Shown: piece by piece, positions 45,787-53,799 of the stretch
Layout: every line of letters begins with the position of its first letter
How positions within the stretch are numbered: position 1 is the stretch's first letter
Position numbers and translations under genes: made by a program
The notes under the pieces: generated by a model
Told to the model about the DNA's origin: nothing
Databases searched by the model: none
The model's input: only the letters and a program-made list of their open reading frames with translations
Source of the DNA: Myxococcota bacterium
GTDB lineage: Bacteria > Myxococcota_A > UBA9160 > UBA4427
Direction: 5' to 3'
Assembly: GCA_029243605.1 (NCBI GenBank)
Contig: JAQWRT010000045.1
Coordinates: forward strand, 62,001-126,000
Length of the DNA: 64,000 bases

Positions 45787-46620
45787 TCAGCTCGGCGTTG
45801 GCCGCCATACCTGGGTATAGGTCTGGAACTCGACCTGCCCTGCCCTCTTCGCCATCTCCACGAGTTCCTCGATGGCCTGACGAACGGTCCCACCCCCGAC
45901 GTTTTTTCTTTCAAATGCGTGGTAGTGGGTCGCAAGAACGAAGAGTCCGCCCACCCCATGACAAAGCTCGAAAGTACGCTCGAGCTTCTTCAGATCGGTT
46001 TCGGGCCCCACCGTCTGGTAGGGTGCCTGCTTGAAACCTGCGAAGGACTGAACTTCGAAGGGGGAGTATCCGCCCCACTTCCGTCTCAGGGCATAACTCC
46101 CGGCAAGGGCAAAATCCGCGAGAGCCGAGGGGGATCTTGGAAAACCAAGAAGTCGCCCATAGGGTTGGTTGTTCACGACGTTCATACCCGCGGACGCGAC
46201 CGCCCTAAAACCCTCGAGCCCCATTGTATTATTAGGCGGAACGAAAGTCGCCACCTCGCAACCCAGAACCGATTCGAGGTATGCCCGGCCATGGCGAGTC
46301 TTTTTTTCAAGGTCATCGCCGGCGACGTACTCGGGCTTGCCCAGGGGCCGGGTGTGGTTGTACCCATGCATGGCAATATGAACTTTTCCCGCTCGAATCA
46401 ACTCGCGCAGAAAACGGACGAGGGGTTGGTTGTCTTCCAGAGGGATTGGCTCTTCTCCTCCAAAATGCGCCTCGGGAACCCCGAGACCCGTGCCCGGAAT
46501 CCGAAAAGGTGTCACGGATAATCCCACCGGAATCGAGTCCCAGACCCCGCCCCAACACGCCTCCAACTCATCGGGGAGGGTCATCGCCGAAGGATCATCG
46601 TCGCGAATCACGAACCTCAT
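45787..46620 (-). CDS. Polysaccharide deacetylase-like (DUF2334-type) protein
   Basis: A 277-residue NodB-like barrel protein. MRFVIRDDDPSAM carries the paired Asp of the metal site and IAMHGYNHTRP the HxxxH motif. VATFVPPNNTM and LATHYHAFE complete the active-site strands. No signal peptide, so it would act in the cytoplasm on a lipid- or nucleotide-linked sugar, or is exported by another route. It lies 45 bases downstream of the epimerase gene in a polysaccharide operon. Confidence 0.87.
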   Translation of the reverse strand: MRFVIRDDDPSAMTLPDELEACWGGVWDSIPVGLSVTPFRIPGTGLGVPEAHFGGEEPIPLEDNQPLVRFLRELIRAGKVHIAMHGYNHTRPLGKPEYVAGDDLEKKTRHGRAYLESVLGCEVATFVPPNNTMGLEGFRAVASAGMNVVNNQPYGRLLGFPRSPSALADFALAGSYALRRKWGGYSPFEVQSFAGFKQAPYQTVGPETDLKKLERTFELCHGVGGLFVLATHYHAFERKNVGGGTVRQAIEELVEMAKRAGQVEFQTYTQVWRPTPS

Positions 46621-46665
46621 CGTTCCCCCAGGAGCCGCCGGGTCTCTTCCCCGCTCTGGCCCCGG

Positions 46666-47673
46666 CTAGACCCCGTAGTAATCCCGATACCACTCGACGA
46701 ACCTTGCAATTCCCACTTCGACCGAAGTCGAGGGTTTATACCCCACGTCTTCGACCAGAGCATCGACGTCGGCGTAGGTGTCGGGAACATCGCCCGGTTG
46801 CAAGGGGAGAAGATTCCTCTCGGCCTTGAGTCCGAGATTTTCCTCGATCAACTCGATAAAGCGAAGCAGCTCGACGGGATTATTACTCCCGATATTGTAG
46901 AGCCGATAGGGGGCCTGGCTTGTCGCCGAATCGGGCCGATCGCTGGACCAGTCCTGATCGGGAGAGGCCACTCGATCGAGAGTTCTTACGACGCCCTCGA
47001 CAATATCGTCGATATAGGTGAAATCACGACGATGATTCCCGTAATTGAAGACGTCAATCGGTTCACCAGCAAGAATTTTCTGGGTAAACAGGAACAACGA
47101 CATATCGGGGCGACCCCACGGACCGTACACGGTAAAGAAGCGAAGCCCGGTCGTGGGAAGCCCAAACAAGTGGCTGTAGGTGTGCGCCATCAACTCGTTC
47201 GCCTTCTTGGAGGCGGCGTATAGGCTGATGGGATGGTCGACATTATCGTGCACTGAAAAGGGCACCTTCGTATTGGCACCATAAACCGAACTGCTCGATG
47301 CATAGACGAGGTGTTCCACTTCGTTATGCCTGCATGCTTCGAGAATGTTTACGAATCCGACCAGATTGGCGGAAACGTAGGCCTGGGGATTCTCAAGGGA
47401 GTATCGAACGCCCGCTTGGGCGGCAAGGTTCACCACCCGTTCAGGTCGATGTTCGGAGAAGGCCCGAAAAACCTCGTCGGCGTTCTCGATATCGAAGCGA
47501 AGATCCACGAATCCTGGATACCCGGAAAGGCGTTCCAGTCGCGATCGTTTGAGTTCCACATCGTAATAGTCGTTGAGATTGTCGATTCCAACGACCTCGT
47601 CGCCCCGCTCGAGCAGGTACTGGGCCAGGGCGGATCCGATGAAGCCTGCCGTCCCCGTTACAAGAACCTTCAT
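46666..47673 (-). CDS. UDP-glucuronate 4-epimerase-like NAD-dependent sugar epimerase
   Basis: A 335-residue extended short-chain dehydrogenase. [19 protein letters not shown] is the NAD-binding start, [14 protein letters not shown] and [23 protein letters not shown] are typical of UDP-glucuronate 4-epimerases, and SSSSVYG with YAASKKANE gives the catalytic Ser/Tyr-Lys. [12 protein letters not shown] and GDVPDTYAD also fit. It would supply UDP-galacturonate for a surface polysaccharide. The start overlaps the sulfotransferase stop (ATGA), so the two are coupled. Confidence 0.93.
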   Translation of the reverse strand: MKVLVTGTAGFIGSALAQYLLERGDEVVGIDNLNDYYDVELKRSRLERLSGYPGFVDLRFDIENADEVFRAFSEHRPERVVNLAAQAGVRYSLENPQAYVSANLVGFVNILEACRHNEVEHLVYASSSSVYGANTKVPFSVHDNVDHPISLYAASKKANELMAHTYSHLFGLPTTGLRFFTVYGPWGRPDMSLFLFTQKILAGEPIDVFNYGNHRRDFTYIDDIVEGVVRTLDRVASPDQDWSSDRPDSATSQAPYRLYNIGSNNPVELLRFIELIEENLGLKAERNLLPLQPGDVPDTYADVDALVEDVGYKPSTSVEVGIARFVEWYRDYYGV

Positions 47674-48413
47674 TTCTTATGCAATGCCTCCAATTTCCGG
47701 AAGGTCCGAGATGGTCTCTCGCCTGAGCAGAGCCCCATGACTCGATCGAGAAGGGTAAAGAGAAAGTAGTGAGCGTGGGCACGGTGCTGAGATGCGTTGC
47801 GAATGTCGACCAGAGTTTCCCCGATGAATTCCTGGAGTCTTAAAAAATCGGAGTTGCTGGACATCAAGTCTTCGTATCGAATCAGAAGAGCATCTAACTC
47901 GGATTTTTCGACGGCCCTCATCATACCCTGATTGTAGATCGACCAGGCCCGGAGAGCACGCCAAGCGACCCTGAGATCGCGAAGGGGACGCCGACGAAAC
48001 GGACGACGGTAATGATTAACGACCTCGACTGGATTCCGGTAGACACCAATCACCCGGTGCGGAGGAAGCACCTCTTTCCACTGCTGATACGTCAAGCACG
48101 TAAGCGGCTCCTTGAACCCCCAAGGCCCACCGCCAGCTTCCAAGGCATCGACCATCCCGCGCATTGCTTTTTCCTGGGCGGAAGGGAGAGGGCGGACAAT
48201 TTCCTGGAAGTGATCGAGGCTGAAATAATCTTCCTCGCGGCAGCCGATCAAATCCAAATTGATGACGAAGGCTTCCCGGCGCTCCCATTGGTTGCCCTGG
48301 TCGTAGCTTTTTCCGTTCTCGAAGTCATCGCCCATATCGATTCCGGAGCGATGGAGAAGCTGGGACACAAGCGTTGTCCCCGATTTGTGCATGCCAAGGA
48401 TGACGTAAATCAT
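47670..48413 (-). CDS. Sulfotransferase family protein
   Basis: About 247 residues from [28 protein letters not shown], the PAPS 5'-phosphosulfate loop of P-loop sulfotransferases. GFKEPLTCL and [16 protein letters not shown] fit the 3'-phosphate-binding segment. The ATG at 48413 is chosen because the domain begins there, although no good ribosome-binding site precedes it. The operon context suggests sulfation of a sugar in the exported polymer, in the same pathway as the epimerase and O-antigen ligase-like gene. Confidence 0.88.
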   Translation of the reverse strand: MIYVILGMHKSGTTLVSQLLHRSGIDMGDDFENGKSYDQGNQWERREAFVINLDLIGCREEDYFSLDHFQEIVRPLPSAQEKAMRGMVDALEAGGGPWGFKEPLTCLTYQQWKEVLPPHRVIGVYRNPVEVVNHYRRPFRRRPLRDLRVAWRALRAWSIYNQGMMRAVEKSELDALLIRYEDLMSSNSDFLRLQEFIGETLVDIRNASQHRAHAHYFLFTLLDRVMGLCSGERPSRTFRKLEALHKK

Positions 48414-48501
48414 GAGAGGAGGAACGCCTCGAAAAAATTCCCGTCTCCCAGCCCATCCCGTGAGAGCGACCGAGGGGAGCGACCGAGAGAACCCCACACC
48501 G

Positions 48502-49746
48502 TCAAGCCGGAGCTCCTGGGCCGGTCAGGGAATCCTTGGAGTCATGCTCCTCAAAGAACGTCCCCACGAGAATCCCAGCGAAGAAGACAGCGTAAACCGG
48601 CAACTGCTGAATCGTATGGGAGAAGAAACTGTAGTAGAGAATCTGCGTGGTAATCAGAATCGGCGTCCAGCTCTTCTGGATACCGAAGCGAAAGCAGCGA
48701 AAAAAGGCGTTCCCGATTAGAAATAGGTAGATGAGAAGGCCCCCGACGCCGTACTCAACAGCAGTTTCAAGGAAGGCATTGTGCGAAAAAATCCCGTAGA
48801 AACGAGGGGCTCCGATTCCTTTGCCGGACCAGAAGTTGTCCAGGAACTGAGAGAGGGCAAACTCGAATCTCACAACCCTTCCCTGAGCAGACCCGTCGTC
48901 GAAATCCAGAGTCAGAAGCGATTGAAGGCGCCAAGCTTCCGCCGTATCAATGTCAATCAGCAAAGGGGTTATCAGGACCAACCCGACGATGAAGACAAGC
49001 CCTATCAGCCCAACACCGAAACGGGCGAAACCCGGTAGAGTGCCCGGCCCCCTTGGAAGCAGGAGGTAGGCGGCGAGGAGAAAAACGGCAAAGATCATGC
49101 CCGAACGACTCTGGGTAGAGATGATGGCGAGAACAGAAATGCCCACCACGAGCAGTCCCTTAAAGCTCTGCTTCGTGACGTCGACCGCCAGTAGGAGCAG
49201 CGCACCAATGGCCGCCGCCGATGTATTCGCATCCGCGTAGAGGCCGGAGGTTCGACCCGTCTCCTCAGAGCGGTTGTAAGGATTTTCAAAAACGAGATCC
49301 GCGAAGCTGAGCAGCACCGCTGTCGCCAGGGCTATTCGCGCGGCCGCCCGTAAGGTCTCGGCGCCCCGGGGTGCCGAGAGGAGAACGGCCGAGCCCGCAA
49401 ACGCGGCGAAGATCGTGGTGCGAAGGGTCGCCGAGGACCAAGCGAACGGGTTGGCGGACCCTCCGGAGAAATAGAGCAAGAGCGGGATCAGCATGGTCAG
49501 AGCCCAGACCCAGAAGATGGGCTTCAAGGCGACCTCGGCCAACTGGAAGGGGCGAGCCATGGCGAAGTAGAGGAGAAAGACGCCAACCACCAGATAAAAA
49601 CTGGGGATGGGCAGGTAGTCATCGGCCACCACATAAAAGCCGGTCAAAAAATAGACGAACCAAGCGCTCTCGAAGGCACCCACCAGGCCTCGGCCCTGGG
49701 CGCCACCCTCCGACAACACCGATTCTGATGGGAAGGCTTCAGCCAA
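48502..49746 (-). CDS. O-antigen ligase/polymerase-like membrane protein (Wzy/WaaL type)
   Basis: A 414-residue protein with about ten membrane helices, starting at TTG with GGAGA six bases before it. STQSRSGMIFAVFLLAAYLLL and the periplasmic loop ending GKGIGAPRFYGIFSHNAFLETAVEYGVGG are the signatures of the O-antigen ligase/Wzy family, including the conserved HNxxLE motif. It would polymerise or attach the glycan on the outer side of the inner membrane. It heads the minus-strand operon down to the deacetylase. Confidence 0.9.
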   Translation of the reverse strand: MAEAFPSESVLSEGGAQGRGLVGAFESAWFVYFLTGFYVVADDYLPIPSFYLVVGVFLLYFAMARPFQLAEVALKPIFWVWALTMLIPLLLYFSGGSANPFAWSSATLRTTIFAAFAGSAVLLSAPRGAETLRAAARIALATAVLLSFADLVFENPYNRSEETGRTSGLYADANTSAAAIGALLLLAVDVTKQSFKGLLVVGISVLAIISTQSRSGMIFAVFLLAAYLLLPRGPGTLPGFARFGVGLIGLVFIVGLVLITPLLIDIDTAEAWRLQSLLTLDFDDGSAQGRVVRFEFALSQFLDNFWSGKGIGAPRFYGIFSHNAFLETAVEYGVGGLLIYLFLIGNAFFRCFRFGIQKSWTPILITTQILYYSFFSHTIQQLPVYAVFFAGILVGTFFEEHDSKDSLTGPGAPA

Positions 49747-50059
49747 ACCCGCTCTCCATCCCAGAGGCGCTGAGGCCCCCTATTCCCGTTTTCGCCCAGG
49801 CCCACCGGGGCCGCTGATCACCCAGAACAAAACGGCCATAAGACGCCGAAACTGAAGCCGTTTCTGCATACCGGCGCCCTGCCCTTCGGCCGCATGGACC
49901 CCCTCGCCATTGCCCCCTCGGGGCCACCCTCGGGCCCGAGGCTAGCAAAGCCCGGCGGCGGCAACCCTCCGCGCCTACCCCGGCGAGCTGGCCGAGGGCG
50001 TGCCCAAGGCCCGGTACGAGGTCAGCAGGGAGGGGGCGTGGGCGAGTGCTTTGGGGGCG
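49747..50059. other. Intergenic region upstream of the O-antigen ligase gene
   Basis: About 310 bases. A perfect 14-bp palindrome CCTCGGGCCCGAGG is at 49928-49941, next to CCCCTCGGGG, so the stretch can fold strongly, but lacks a T-run. A 29-codon ORF on the minus strand is mentioned under rejected items. No convincing promoter can be placed. Confidence 0.5.
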
Positions 50060-50371
50060 CTAAATCCTGCCCAGGGGACGCTCGAAGGTGTTTTCGTAGG
50101 GGGTCTCGACCAGAACTTCCCGAGCCGTCCCCACCTGCTCCACCGCGATGGTGATGGGGAGGGAGACCACGAAGAAGCCAGCACCCGCCACGGTGGAAAG
50201 CACTCCGAGGGGGCGCAAGAGGGCCGCATCCACGACCTTGGAGGTCATATCGGGGCCCGGAGCTTCGGCGCTCGCGGAACTCGTCGCCGATCCAGAGAGG
50301 CCCACCGCTAGGGTGGCGGCAAGAAAACAGCGGGCGGTACGCCTCTTGGTCATGGCACGCATTCGTCGCAT
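50060..50371 (-). CDS. Small secreted hypothetical protein
   Basis: 103 residues from the ATG at 50371, preceded by GGAGG nine bases upstream. A signal peptide (RCFLAATLAVGLSGSATSSASA) is followed by a hydrophobic segment VLSTVAGAGFFVVSLPITIAV and a tail ETPYENTFERPLGRI. Proteins of this plan (RPLG...VVSLP...F.RPLG) are widespread in proteobacteria as small periplasmic or membrane hypotheticals of unknown role. Start and signal peptide make it a real gene. Confidence 0.72.
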   Translation of the reverse strand: MRRMRAMTKRRTARCFLAATLAVGLSGSATSSASAEAPGPDMTSKVVDAALLRPLGVLSTVAGAGFFVVSLPITIAVEQVGTAREVLVETPYENTFERPLGRI

Positions 50372-50504
50372 CGAACCTATCCTCCACGAGCGTTTCGCTC
50401 ATTGCTCATTCGACCCGAAGCTAGCTCAAGACAAGACGCCGGGGAATCGGGTGGGCCGCGCCCAAGGAGCCAGACGCACACACCGGGCGCACAACCCGGG
50501 CCCA

Positions 50505-50543
50505 GAAAAGAGAAACGCCGCCTGACCCAAAGGCCAGGCGGCG
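50505..50543 (-). terminator. Rho-independent terminator of the 50592 surface-protein gene
   Basis: CGCCGCCTG (50516-50524) pairs perfectly with CAGGCGGCG (50535-50543) around a 10-base loop. On the minus strand the hairpin is followed by TTTCTCTTTTC (opposite GAAAAGAGAAA). It lies 48 bases after the stop at 50592. It is the best intrinsic terminator seen in the window. Confidence 0.8.
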
Positions 50544-50591
50544 ACTCCGCTCATAGGAGCATACTCTCTGTCTAACGATGGAACTGAAGCT

Positions 50592-51971
50592 CTAGGACTG
50601 GCTACCCGCGAAGGTCCGCCGGGCCATATAGCCACCCGCCAGAAGCATCAGGGTCACAACCGCGCCAATCGCCGGAGCCGACATCGCCGGCACGGGGCTG
50701 GTGAAGTCGAGGCGAACCGCATCGAGCGCCGTAAAGTTCTTTCCCGACAGCATGCGGTGAGTAACGCCACCCGACACCATCACAATCCGACCGTTACCGG
50801 CACCTGTGCGGTTGTCGTAGCCCATCGCGCTGAGGGTCTCACTCGACGCAGCACCCATGCCGGTGATGCCTGTATGGATAGCCGTTACCGTCCCCGTGGT
50901 CCAAGGGAAACCAAAGTTGATATTGGAATCGCCCGGGAGCGAGAGCGGGAAATTCATGATCGTACCGGCACCCGGTGTCGGGATCGTCGGGAAAGTCATC
51001 TGCGGTCCGTGGGTAGTGATGTGCGAGCAGCTTACCGGCGTCGGGGGCAAAGCGTTCGGAACGCAGGGCGTGTTGATCGCAAAGCTGTTGTACACGGGCG
51101 CAGGAGCGAACGCGTTGGTCCTTGTCGCCGCGTACCCGAGCCCCATCCACTGCGGGCGGAAGATCGTCGTGTTAAGGGGGTCACCGAAAATCTGGTTCGC
51201 CATGGCGAGGGGAAGGCCCGGGGGGTAACCGAAGGCTGTCTTGTCGAGGGCCAAGGAGACATAGCCACCCGACGCTGACATCATGGCCATGGTGCCACCG
51301 AAGGCATTCGGGTTCGAATTCTTGTAGGTGATCTGCCCGTTATAACCAGCGACTCCGCCCGTTGCCAGGTTCGGAGCGGCACACGCAGGACCGCCCACTC
51401 CGGGGCACCATGCGAAGCTCTTCGCCAAACGAGCCGCCTGACCGGAATCTTGCGAATGAGCATTGGCCTCAAACTTGGCATTCCAGTTCAGCGAACTCAA
51501 GCCCGAAGACATCGAGGTTCCGGGAGCCCGGAAAACCATGGTCGTCGCCAACTGCTGCACCGTTTGGTTGATGGGAAGTGCCACGACCTGCTTGCCGGCA
51601 TTCTGGGCGAATGCGTGCGGGGGGACGGTGAAGGTAGCGGGAGCGCCGCCAGTGACATTCGCCGCCTGGGGCGCCGCCGGAACGCCGCCATTGGCCGCCT
51701 TGAACATCACCTGGCCTACGGCCATGCCGGTCGCATTCACGCCGGGCTTGTTGCCGAGACAGCCACCAATTCCGATCGGCTCACCGACACCGCCGAAACC
51801 ACAATAAACCACGCCGCCATTGATCGGGATATCGACCAGCTGACCACGGTTCTGAAACCACTCACCCGACATGTTCAGGGTTCTCGCCTGGGCTCCGACC
51901 GCAACGGTCAGAACTGCGGCAGCGGCCAACGCGGCCACCTTCAATCCGTTCAGTCCATTCATGAACTTCAT
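50592..51971 (-). CDS. Secreted hypothetical protein with C-terminal tripartite sorting-type tail
   Basis: A 459-residue exported protein with AAGGAG before its ATG. An N-terminal signal (LKVAALAAAAVLTVAVGAQA) is followed by a region rich in Gly, Asn, Ala and Pro and poor in charge, with few recognisable repeats. The C-terminus is a tripartite tail: VPAMSAP, a hydrophobic helix (AIGAVVTLMLLAGGYMA) and basic RRTF. This resembles PEP-CTERM/IPTL-type signals that are processed by exosortase-like enzymes, though the motif is not the classic PEP. The gene has a candidate sigma-54 promoter and its own terminator. Function unknown; a matrix or surface protein is a reasonable guess. Confidence 0.75.
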   Translation of the reverse strand: MKFMNGLNGLKVAALAAAAVLTVAVGAQARTLNMSGEWFQNRGQLVDIPINGGVVYCGFGGVGEPIGIGGCLGNKPGVNATGMAVGQVMFKAANGGVPAAPQAANVTGGAPATFTVPPHAFAQNAGKQVVALPINQTVQQLATTMVFRAPGTSMSSGLSSLNWNAKFEANAHSQDSGQAARLAKSFAWCPGVGGPACAAPNLATGGVAGYNGQITYKNSNPNAFGGTMAMMSASGGYVSLALDKTAFGYPPGLPLAMANQIFGDPLNTTIFRPQWMGLGYAATRTNAFAPAPVYNSFAINTPCVPNALPPTPVSCSHITTHGPQMTFPTIPTPGAGTIMNFPLSLPGDSNINFGFPWTTGTVTAIHTGITGMGAASSETLSAMGYDNRTGAGNGRIVMVSGGVTHRMLSGKNFTALDAVRLDFTSPVPAMSAPAIGAVVTLMLLAGGYMARRTFAGSQS

Positions 51972-52053
51972 TGTGTTTTGCTCCTTGAGCTAGAGTTGCT
52001 TGGCTCTTCCGAAATTTCCAAATCTCAAAAAATCCAAGGTGTGCCGATATAAA

Positions 52054-52069
52054 TGCAACATTGGGGCCA
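52054..52069 (-). promoter_or_regulatory. Candidate sigma-54 (-24/-12) promoter
   Basis: The minus strand reads TGGCCCCAATGTTGCA. GG and GC are separated by exactly ten bases, as required for sigma-54 (consensus TGGCAC-N5-TTGCA); only one base of the -24 hexamer differs. Transcription would start about 70 bases before the surface-protein ATG at 51971. It needs an enhancer-binding activator. Confidence 0.6.
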
Positions 52070-52157
52070 TCGGCGGATAAATACTCAATCTTTAATAAAG
52101 ACTATGCAAAACAGGCCTTTAGGCTTCCGCTGGGAAAACCATCCACCCCGTGGGAAT

Positions 52158-52172
52158 GGTGCAGTCCGCACC
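52158..52172. promoter_or_regulatory. Dyad at enhancer distance from the sigma-54 site
   Basis: GGTGC-AGTCC-GCACC is a perfect 5-bp inverted repeat about 95 bases upstream of the -24/-12 elements. The AT-rich DNA between could bend. This is where an upstream activator site would lie. The repeat is short, so chance is possible. Confidence 0.3.
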
Positions 52173-52517
52173 GAAAGTTGAGCCACTCGCTCCAGGGGGG
52201 GGCGGTATTCAAAAAATTCCTTTAATTACAATGACTTGAAGGTCCACCAACCCCCAGCGGTGCGAAATGCAGCAGTGCGGTAGTCTGAGCCACGGGCCAC
52301 AGACGCGTGCGAGCCTCGAAGAGTGCCGTCTTGGTCCGGGGAGAGCGCTGGATTTCCGAACCCGAGCCGTCAATCCCTTGACCCCTTGACGCGAACCCGA
52401 CCCGGCGGAGTGGGGCCTTCAAGGAGCCTGAATGGGTTCGTTGGTTGGCCCGCTTAGGGAGGCTTAACCTGGCCGAGGCTCGACGATCACGCCCCTATCG
52501 GGCTACCGTGCGCCGCC

Positions 52518-53783
52518 ATGAGAACAATTCTGATCGGGCTCGTGATCGCCCTCTTTGCCTCGGGGATCTCCTATCGACTCGCCTACGAACGGGGGCAGGC
52601 TGAGGGGCTCGCCGAGGGACTCGAAGCCGACCGCTTGGCGCGGATGGTCGAGAAGACCCAAGACCTGGCATTCCCCGGCATGGCCGGAGAGATCCGCGAC
52701 GTCCTGCTCATCCCCGACCCCATCGAGCGAGTTCGAGTGCTCGCCGAAATCTTCAGCGACCTCCCCCCCTCCCATCTCGACGCGGTCCTTCACGCGTACG
52801 ACACCGTCATTTTTCAAGCCGGCGACCCCGAAGTCATCCTTGTCGCCCAGTGGTGGACCCGTTTCGACCCCGAGGGAGCTTTTCGATGGACTCGACGCCA
52901 CTGGGAGGCACGCGTTCCCACCGTGGTCAGCGCGGTGATCCGGGAATGGGCCCGAATTGACCCGGAGCAGGCCTACGAGATCGTCGGTCCCCTCAACACG
53001 GGCGAACACCCTCTGGCCCCCTATGTGTACGCCCTTGTCGTGGGTTGGGAGGAATCGGGCAAACCGGGCCTCGACGACCTGATGATCAAAATGAGTGGGC
53101 CCCACGCCCAGAGGGCAACCACTGCGACCATGCGCCGCAGGGTTCGTCACCTGGGCGCCGAGGGAGCGATTGCCTGGGCCGAGGCGCTCCCCAAAGAGTC
53201 GCGAAATAATGCCTACCAGCGGCTCGCCAGCGCGCTTGCCGAGATCGACCCCCAGCAGGCCACCCAATTCGCCGAGCGTCACATGGGAAGCGGCGAAGGC
53301 CGATGGCTTCCCCGCCGGGTGGGCACCCGTTGGGCCAAATTTGACCCTCAGGCCGCCATGATCTGGCTCGCCAGCCTGCCGCCGGGCGAGGAGCGCGACG
53401 ACGGGATCACCGAAAGCTTTCGTCGCTGGCTCAAAGGCAATCGCTCCGACGCCCACGCTTGGGTTCGTTCCCTTGCCGGCCGGGAGGAGGACTCGGCCTG
53501 GGCCGAACCCGCGTTCGCACTTTATAGCCTGGACATCGCCGTGGAATCGCCCGAAGAAGCCGTCGCCTTCGCCGACGCGAATATCCGGAATTCCGAGCGG
53601 AGAAAACCCGCCGTGGGCAACCCTCTCCGGTATTGGCTCCTCCAAGACGAAACGGCAGCGCTCGCTTGGCTCGCCGCATCCGACTTCGACGAGAAGACCA
53701 AGGCCAGGATCGCCACGATCCCCGACGGATTACGAACCAACTACAAACTCTTCCTCAAGCAACAACACCAGAAACCACAATGA
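52518..53783 (+). CDS. Hypothetical membrane-anchored helical-repeat protein
   Basis: A 421-residue protein with one N-terminal membrane helix (TILIGLVIALFASGISYRLA). The rest is alpha-helical with repeats centred on DPExAFRWTRRHW, DPEQAYEIV, EGAIAWAEALPKE, DPQQATQFAERHM, DPQAAMIWLASLPPG and ETAALAWLAAS, a W/A-rich ~30-40 residue unit resembling Sel1/TPR-like repeats. Similar 'DPxxAxxWxxxLP' proteins occur in several phyla without a function. It ends 16 bases from the convergent TPR gene. Confidence 0.7.
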   Translation: MRTILIGLVIALFASGISYRLAYERGQAEGLAEGLEADRLARMVEKTQDLAFPGMAGEIRDVLLIPDPIERVRVLAEIFSDLPPSHLDAVLHAYDTVIFQAGDPEVILVAQWWTRFDPEGAFRWTRRHWEARVPTVVSAVIREWARIDPEQAYEIVGPLNTGEHPLAPYVYALVVGWEESGKPGLDDLMIKMSGPHAQRATTATMRRRVRHLGAEGAIAWAEALPKESRNNAYQRLASALAEIDPQQATQFAERHMGSGEGRWLPRRVGTRWAKFDPQAAMIWLASLPPGEERDDGITESFRRWLKGNRSDAHAWVRSLAGREEDSAWAEPAFALYSLDIAVESPEEAVAFADANIRNSERRKPAVGNPLRYWLLQDETAALAWLAASDFDEKTKARIATIPDGLRTNYKLFLKQQHQKPQ

Positions 53784-53799
53784 AGAGCCACCCCGATGC

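Larger units (their letters stand above)
51972..52517. other. Regulatory intergenic region, AT-rich part next to the surface-protein gene
   Basis: About 545 bases. The left third is AT-rich compared with the surroundings and holds the sigma-54-type promoter and upstream dyad listed separately, plus a short palindrome CTTTAATAAAG near 52090. An eight-base G tract is at 52195-52202. From 52260 on I see no gene or clear signal; the ORFs there look like chance frames. Confidence 0.55.

Noticed and set aside
49780-49880. 29-codon minus-strand ORF (MQKRLQFRRLM...) upstream of the ligase, as a leader peptide
   Set aside because: Weak ribosome-binding site, no attenuator-like hairpin with T-run, and no homology that I can judge.
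52222-52422. 66-aa minus-strand ORF in the large intergenic region
   Set aside because: Chance frame with Arg/Gly-rich content and no ribosome-binding site.
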